This document shows, piece by piece, positions 60,373-64,000 of a stretch of DNA of 64,000 nucleotides. How positions within the stretch are numbered: the stretch's first letter is position 1; each line of letters starts with the position of its first letter. The stretch comes from Engraulis encrasicolus (Eukaryota > Chordata > Actinopteri > Clupeiformes > Engraulidae): contig NC_085876.1 in NCBI RefSeq assembly GCF_034702125.1, positions 23,587,307-23,651,306 on the forward strand, read 5' to 3'. A program made the translations under genes and the position numbers. Below the pieces are notes generated by a model. The model worked only from the letters and a program-made list of their open reading frames with translations. It was not told where the DNA came from and did not search any database.

Positions 60373-60421
<49 letters not shown>

Positions 60422-60440
60422 AGACACACACACACACAGA
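60195..60440. repeat. (CA)n/(GACA)n compound microsatellite
   Basis: CACAGAGACA, GACAGA and CACAGA blocks pass into pure CA. Confidence 0.95.
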
Positions 60441-60541
60441 CACTTGTCTGAACAGGACTAGATCTAAAGCTACCGAAAAGGAAGCCTGGGGGGGAGAGGA
60501 GAAGAGAGGGAGATGCTCTGGCAGTACCAGTGGCCCGTGCC

Positions 60542-60710
60542 AGATGAGGCTGATGATAACAAACCCGCCTGGAAGCACAAAATCCCGCCCAATTCTATTG
60601 ATTTCTATGGGCAAAAATTGGCCGTTTTTTTCTCCAGAATCCATTTTACCCGCAGACTGCCATTCTAAGTAGCCCAATTGGACGGGAAACCGCTCAATCT
60701 GGCAACACTG
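60542..60710. mobile_element. interspersed repeat beside snx13 PX exon
   Basis: Contains AAATCCCGCCCAATTCTATT and GGACGGGAAACCGC. Near-identical flanks CCAGTGGCCCGTGCCAG (60,525) and CCAGTGCCCGTGCCAG (60,712) suggest a 16 bp target duplication; the right copy is 20 bp from the PX exon donor. Confidence 0.6.
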
Positions 60711-60730
60711 CCAGTGCCCGTGCCAGTCAC

Positions 60731-60873
60731 CTGTTCTGTGATGCGCATGTGGAAGTCGTGGAAGTCGCTATAGCGACGGTAGGTCTTCCAGGTGTCCTCG
60801 CTGCCGTCGGCGTTCTTGCGGAAGACGGTGATGGCGTAGAGCGCGTAGGTCTTGCCGTGGTCGTTGCACACGC
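60731..60873 (-). CDS. snx13: snx13 coding exon (start of PX domain)
   Basis: The 143-nt exon completes a Gly codon and encodes 47 residues, [40 protein letters not shown] and HMRITEQ. The acceptor is CGTGGCAG and the donor [21 protein letters not shown] is the PX signature in which the first Arg contacts the phosphoinositide 3-phosphate. SNX13 (RGS-PX1) combines PXA, RGS, PX and Nexin_C domains. From family knowledge it acts on endosomes and ER contact sites and is reported as a GAP for G-alpha-s. Only PX and Nexin_C are encoded within this window. Confidence 0.97.
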
Positions 60874-60939
60874 CTGCCACGGGAAGGTGGTTTAGAAAAG
60901 CGTCAGCTACCCCGCCGAGACCACACCAGAGCAGACCAG

Positions 60940-61450
60940 ACATGGAGGAGGTGGACGGAACGCACGGACGGAAGGAGTGAAGGATGGATGGATGGATGGA
61001 TGGATGTGCAGGAAGAAAGGAAGAAAAGAAGGGGAAAGGAGGCAAGAAGCACACCCGAGAAAGACGAAAAGATGGAAAAAAAGATTGAGAAAGGAGAGAA
61101 GGGTAGATAAATAAAAGATAAACAGGGAGAGACCGAAAAAGAAAACGATACATAGAGAGAAAGAAATAGAGAAAGAGAGAAATAGAAACAGAGAAAGAAG
61201 GGAGGCGAGTAAAACAAAGGAAGGCAGCGTGATGCAGAGTGAGCATTATTTAGCAGAGAGGTGAAAAGATGGTGAGCGAAGCAGAGGTGGAAAGGGACAG
61301 ACAGCAAGGAGAGAGGGATGGAATGGGGGAGGATAAACAAAGGGAGGAAAATGAAGAGAAGGCAGACAAAAAAATAAATGGTAAAAGTGATGGAATGATA
61401 GTGCTCAAAAGGAAAGAAAAACAGTGAACACATGAAGTGGTTGTGAAATA
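60940..61450. repeat. purine-rich low-complexity intron with (GGAT)n
   Basis: (GGAT)n at 60,981-61,004, then AGAAAGG-type purine-rich sequence. No exon detected. Confidence 0.7.
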
Positions 61451-61585
61451 GAGGACTTAATGGAAGAAAAAAGATGCACAGAGCTTACAGGAGATGCGTG
61501 GAGAGATGCACACATGCATACACACATACAGTATAAATAGTTCCCAGTAGCCTCATTTCCCATCCAGCCCGTTATCAACACGTAC

Positions 61586-61655
61586 CAGTGTCGGAGATGT
61601 AGGCGTTCAGTGACAGGATCTCATCGGCAGTGGCATTGGTCAGATCGTCCAACGA
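61586..61655 (-). CDS. snx13: snx13 coding exon (pre-PX linker)
   Basis: The 70-nt exon encodes SLDDLTNATADEILSLNAYI then SDT plus one base of Gly. The acceptor is TTTTGCAG and the donor CTG|GTACGT. It joins at phase 1 to the PX exon to give SDT-G-VCNDHG. A longer mammalian form carries about eleven extra residues at this junction; no exon for them was found in the intron. Confidence 0.93.
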
Positions 61656-61746
61656 CTGCAAAACATACGGGACACAAGGAGTTTATTTGACTATTAGGTG
61701 ACCCATCGACTGACTTATTAAGCTACTAAACGCACACAGAGAAATC

Positions 61747-61920
61747 CTCCTTTAAAAAAGGTCCACTGTGTAATTTTTAGTAGTTAATTTCCAAACTTTA
61801 TGCTATTCACACATTTCTTTATCATGAATATTTACCACCCCCACCATCAATGTCTAAGTATTCCTTGCGGAAATGCACACTTTTCATCAATGAATAGGTG
61901 GCCATTTTAAATGACCAGTG
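61747..61920. mobile_element. family C (TTAA-type) partial copy
   Basis: GGTCCACTGTGTAATTTTTA end and ATGAATATTTACCACC interior resemble the reverse of 33,642-34,007. Confidence 0.6.
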
Positions 61921-62241
61921 ATGGGATCCAACTAATCCAAACTAGTACCTCCAACCCTTTTGTTTGTGGCCTAATGATGCGATTAACAGAAATAGTTTTC
62001 AATATCTGTCAATTCAAAGATTGTTTTATTATTTGCAATTGGCATGTTGAATGGAGGAAAGCTCCCCAAAAGTTGCTCTGCCTAGGATGACAGCGAGGAA
62101 ACATTTTCTCCACAGAGTCGGGGCGACCCAAAAGCAAGAGGCCACATGCCAAAGAAAGGACTAGGGGTGTAAATCACAGCCTCCATGACGATACGATACG
62201 GTATCGATTTCTTAAAGCAGGGATTTGATTATTTTCGATAC

Positions 62242-63095
62242 TTAAAGGCCGCCTCTCAACGTCATTTCATTAATATTGCTGTGTTCCCCATTGTTATTGA
62301 ACGTGTTATGAGTTGGTCCTGTTTCAAAAAACGTTCTGGTTGCTTTGTTTCAAGCCGTTCTTGCAAGCTAGCAAGGTGGTTGGTGGAGAAACGTGAGGGT
62401 GTTCCGGGTTTCTCGTGGAAATGCGTCTCTGATTGGCTCACTCCTCCTGCTCTCGTGGAAATGCGTCTCTGATTGGCTCAGTCCTCCTGTCCTCGGAGAG
62501 CTTGTAATGGGAAACAGAGGGTCTTTCTCAAATGCAAGGCCAGTGTCCTTCCAAGTGTATCAGCCTAATTAGTCACGCCCAGTGATTGGATACTTTTTGG
62601 TGAACTCTACAGAATATCCAATCACTGGGTATGACTAATAAAGGGTATCCAATCACTGGGCGTGCCTAATTAGGCTGATACACTTGGAAGGACACTGGCC
62701 TTGCATTTGAGAAAGACCCAGAGTCGCCACTTCCCCGGGTGGTACTGCACTATAGGGGCGCCAACGGAGGCATGCAGGCTCCATTCAGGGCTGTGCTGTT
62801 TCGACAGCGACCCCTAGGCGAGCTGCAGGCACGGAGCAACCAGTGTGGGCATGCTGTATGTATGAGGCTTTGTGCTTTGTGTGTATCTGAGAGTAGCAAC
62901 CAGCTGATAGCTAAGCTAAGCTAGGTTTCGCTCGTTTCTCTGCATTATTTATGTCAATTGGGAAACACCGGGAAACACAGCCAGGCAAGGTGACGCACCG
63001 CTATGAGAGCCTTGCAAGTGAGTTTAACTTGGGGTGACTGTCCGATTTTCAAAAGGAGTGATTAAAACTGTGTTTTATCGGAAGTTGGCCTTTAA
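62242..63095. mobile_element. TTAA-type (piggyBac-like) element, copy 3, middle of nest
   Basis: Begins TTAAAGGCCGCC and ends GGAAGTTGGCCTTTAA with TTAA at each border. Related to copies at 6,862 and 17,590. Confidence 0.85.
62519..62719. mobile_element. innermost palindromic MITE with 3 bp duplication
   Basis: Arms of about 55 bp start GGGTCTTTCTCAAATGCAAG and are inverted at the right end. AGA flanks both sides; the uninterrupted site CAGAGTCGCC is preserved in copies 1 and 2. A PIF/Harbinger-like origin is an inference from the 3 bp duplication. Confidence 0.85.
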
Positions 63096-63425
63096 GAATT
63101 CCCCACGATACGATACGATTTGATTCGATGGGATTTTTTCCAATTACTTCTCTACTCCTATTATGTAATGGAGCTAGGGCATTGGACAGGGGCCAGCGAT
63201 TAGATCATTTTCGATACTTAGGAATGCCTCACGATACGATACGATACGATACGATGCGATTCAATGAAATCGTCGGCTGCATCGATACATTTTCAATATT
63301 ATTTACACCCTTGGAAAGGATGGGATGTACTAGTTTGAGTTGGACCCATGTGCATCATTAACAGCTTTGGCTGAAAAAAAAACACTTTCTTTGGTCAGTG
63401 GAGCAAAATAATTCAGAGTTTATCT

Positions 63426-63860
63426 TTAAAGGATAACTTCTGCCAATTTCAATATGCTGTTGTATTGCTCACGCTACCCTTGACTTGTCAGTACCCGGTG
63501 ATGCCGCTTTTTTCGACTGAGCCCTTCCCAAGATCTGAGCTATTCTAATGGGGGCAGATTTTGTTTACATTAACATTTTTCTTAACATAGGCCTATTCCA
63601 AATATTACCCCAAAAGGTATCGCTGTTTGCTAGTTGTCTGCTGATGTTGCATAACCTTTTGGATGTTATTGGGAATAAATCACAATGTTTTTTTGAACGC
63701 CTGCCCCCATTACAACGACCAGGATCTCGGAAAAGGCTGACGAAGAAAAAAAAAGTTCTCAGTACTGACAAGTCCACTGGCTGTGTGAGCATTACAACTA
63801 CATGTCGAAACTGGCAGAAGATATTCTTTAAGTCAAGTGACAGGCTGACACTACAATAAG
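63426..63860. repeat. interspersed repeat fragment starting TTTAAAGGATAACTTC
   Basis: Shares CAATTTCAATATGCTGTTGT and GACTTGTCAGTACC-like words with about 4,738-4,830. Ends are not resolved; open frames here are not convincing. Confidence 0.45.
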
Positions 63861-63881
63861 AAAAAAAATCACAAGACATAC

Positions 63882-63919
63882 CAGATTAATGCTTCCCGTT
63901 GGGGATCCATTGAAGGACT
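63882..63919 (-). CDS. snx13: snx13 small coding exon (most 5' in window)
   Basis: A 38-nt exon encoding (E)SFNGSPTGSINL, with acceptor CATGCAG and donor CTG|GTATGT. It enters at phase 1 and leaves at phase 0. The match to the SNX13 linker between the RGS and PX domains is exact over this short stretch. Preceding exons lie outside the window. Confidence 0.93.
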
Positions 63920-64000
63920 CTGCATGGGACAGAAGCAACAGAGAGAGGGGCAGAGAGAACAAGAGACAAAACAAATGAACGAGATCAATGCTAGCCACAG

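Larger units (their letters stand above)
62162..63313. mobile_element. hAT-like element, outermost of three nested elements
   Basis: Ends AGGGGTGTAAAT and ATTTACACCCTT. Flanks GAAAGGAC (62,154) and GAAAGGAT (63,314) form a 7/8 duplication. Interior remnant holds repeated ACGATACGATACG. Confidence 0.8.

Overview
The window looks like vertebrate nuclear DNA, most likely from a teleost fish. The evidence is short exons with GT/AG splice sites in long introns, very dense (CA)n and (GA)n microsatellites, several tRNA-headed SINE families, and many non-autonomous hAT-like and piggyBac-like elements with visible target-site duplications. The species is not identifiable from this. No prokaryotic-type genes, rRNA, CRISPR array or convincing free-standing tRNA gene was seen.

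Two host genes are present, both on the minus strand and transcribed from high to low coordinates. (1) 63,919 down to about 40,840 holds the 3' half of snx13: eleven coding exons covering a short linker, the PX domain and the Nexin_C tail, then a roughly 4.1 kb 3' UTR ending near an AATAAA at 40,858-40,863. Its 5' exons lie beyond base 64,000. (2) 38,086 down to 3,441 holds the 5' end of ankrd28, the ankyrin-repeat regulatory subunit of protein phosphatase 6: five coding exons (154 codons), then the window ends inside intron 5. An 82-codon open exon at 24,551-24,796, with a strong donor and matching phase, is a candidate alternative first exon in the 18 kb first intron. The genes sit head to tail about 2.6 kb apart.

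Everything else is intron or intergenic sequence full of repeats: a 3.5 kb inverted-repeat element (9,098-12,563), three copies of a TTAA-flanked element (6,862, 17,590 and 62,242), hAT-like elements with near-perfect 8 bp duplications, and a 5.9 kb foldback element (47,555-53,483) with a strikingly T-poor interior inside a snx13 intron. The two genes act in different pathways (PP6 phosphatase targeting; endosome/ER lipid and G-alpha-s signalling), so nothing suggests a functional cluster.

The most unusual pattern is local duplication of exon edges. At five of the sixteen main-transcript exons, partial copies of an exon end together with its splice site lie in the neighbouring intron, often with microsatellites. 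One copied acceptor, before the last snx13 exon, stays in frame and could add 37 residues. Another snx13 exon lies between long (GU)n and (AC)n tracts that could pair in the pre-mRNA, and a hAT-like element starts at base +4 of a snx13 splice donor.
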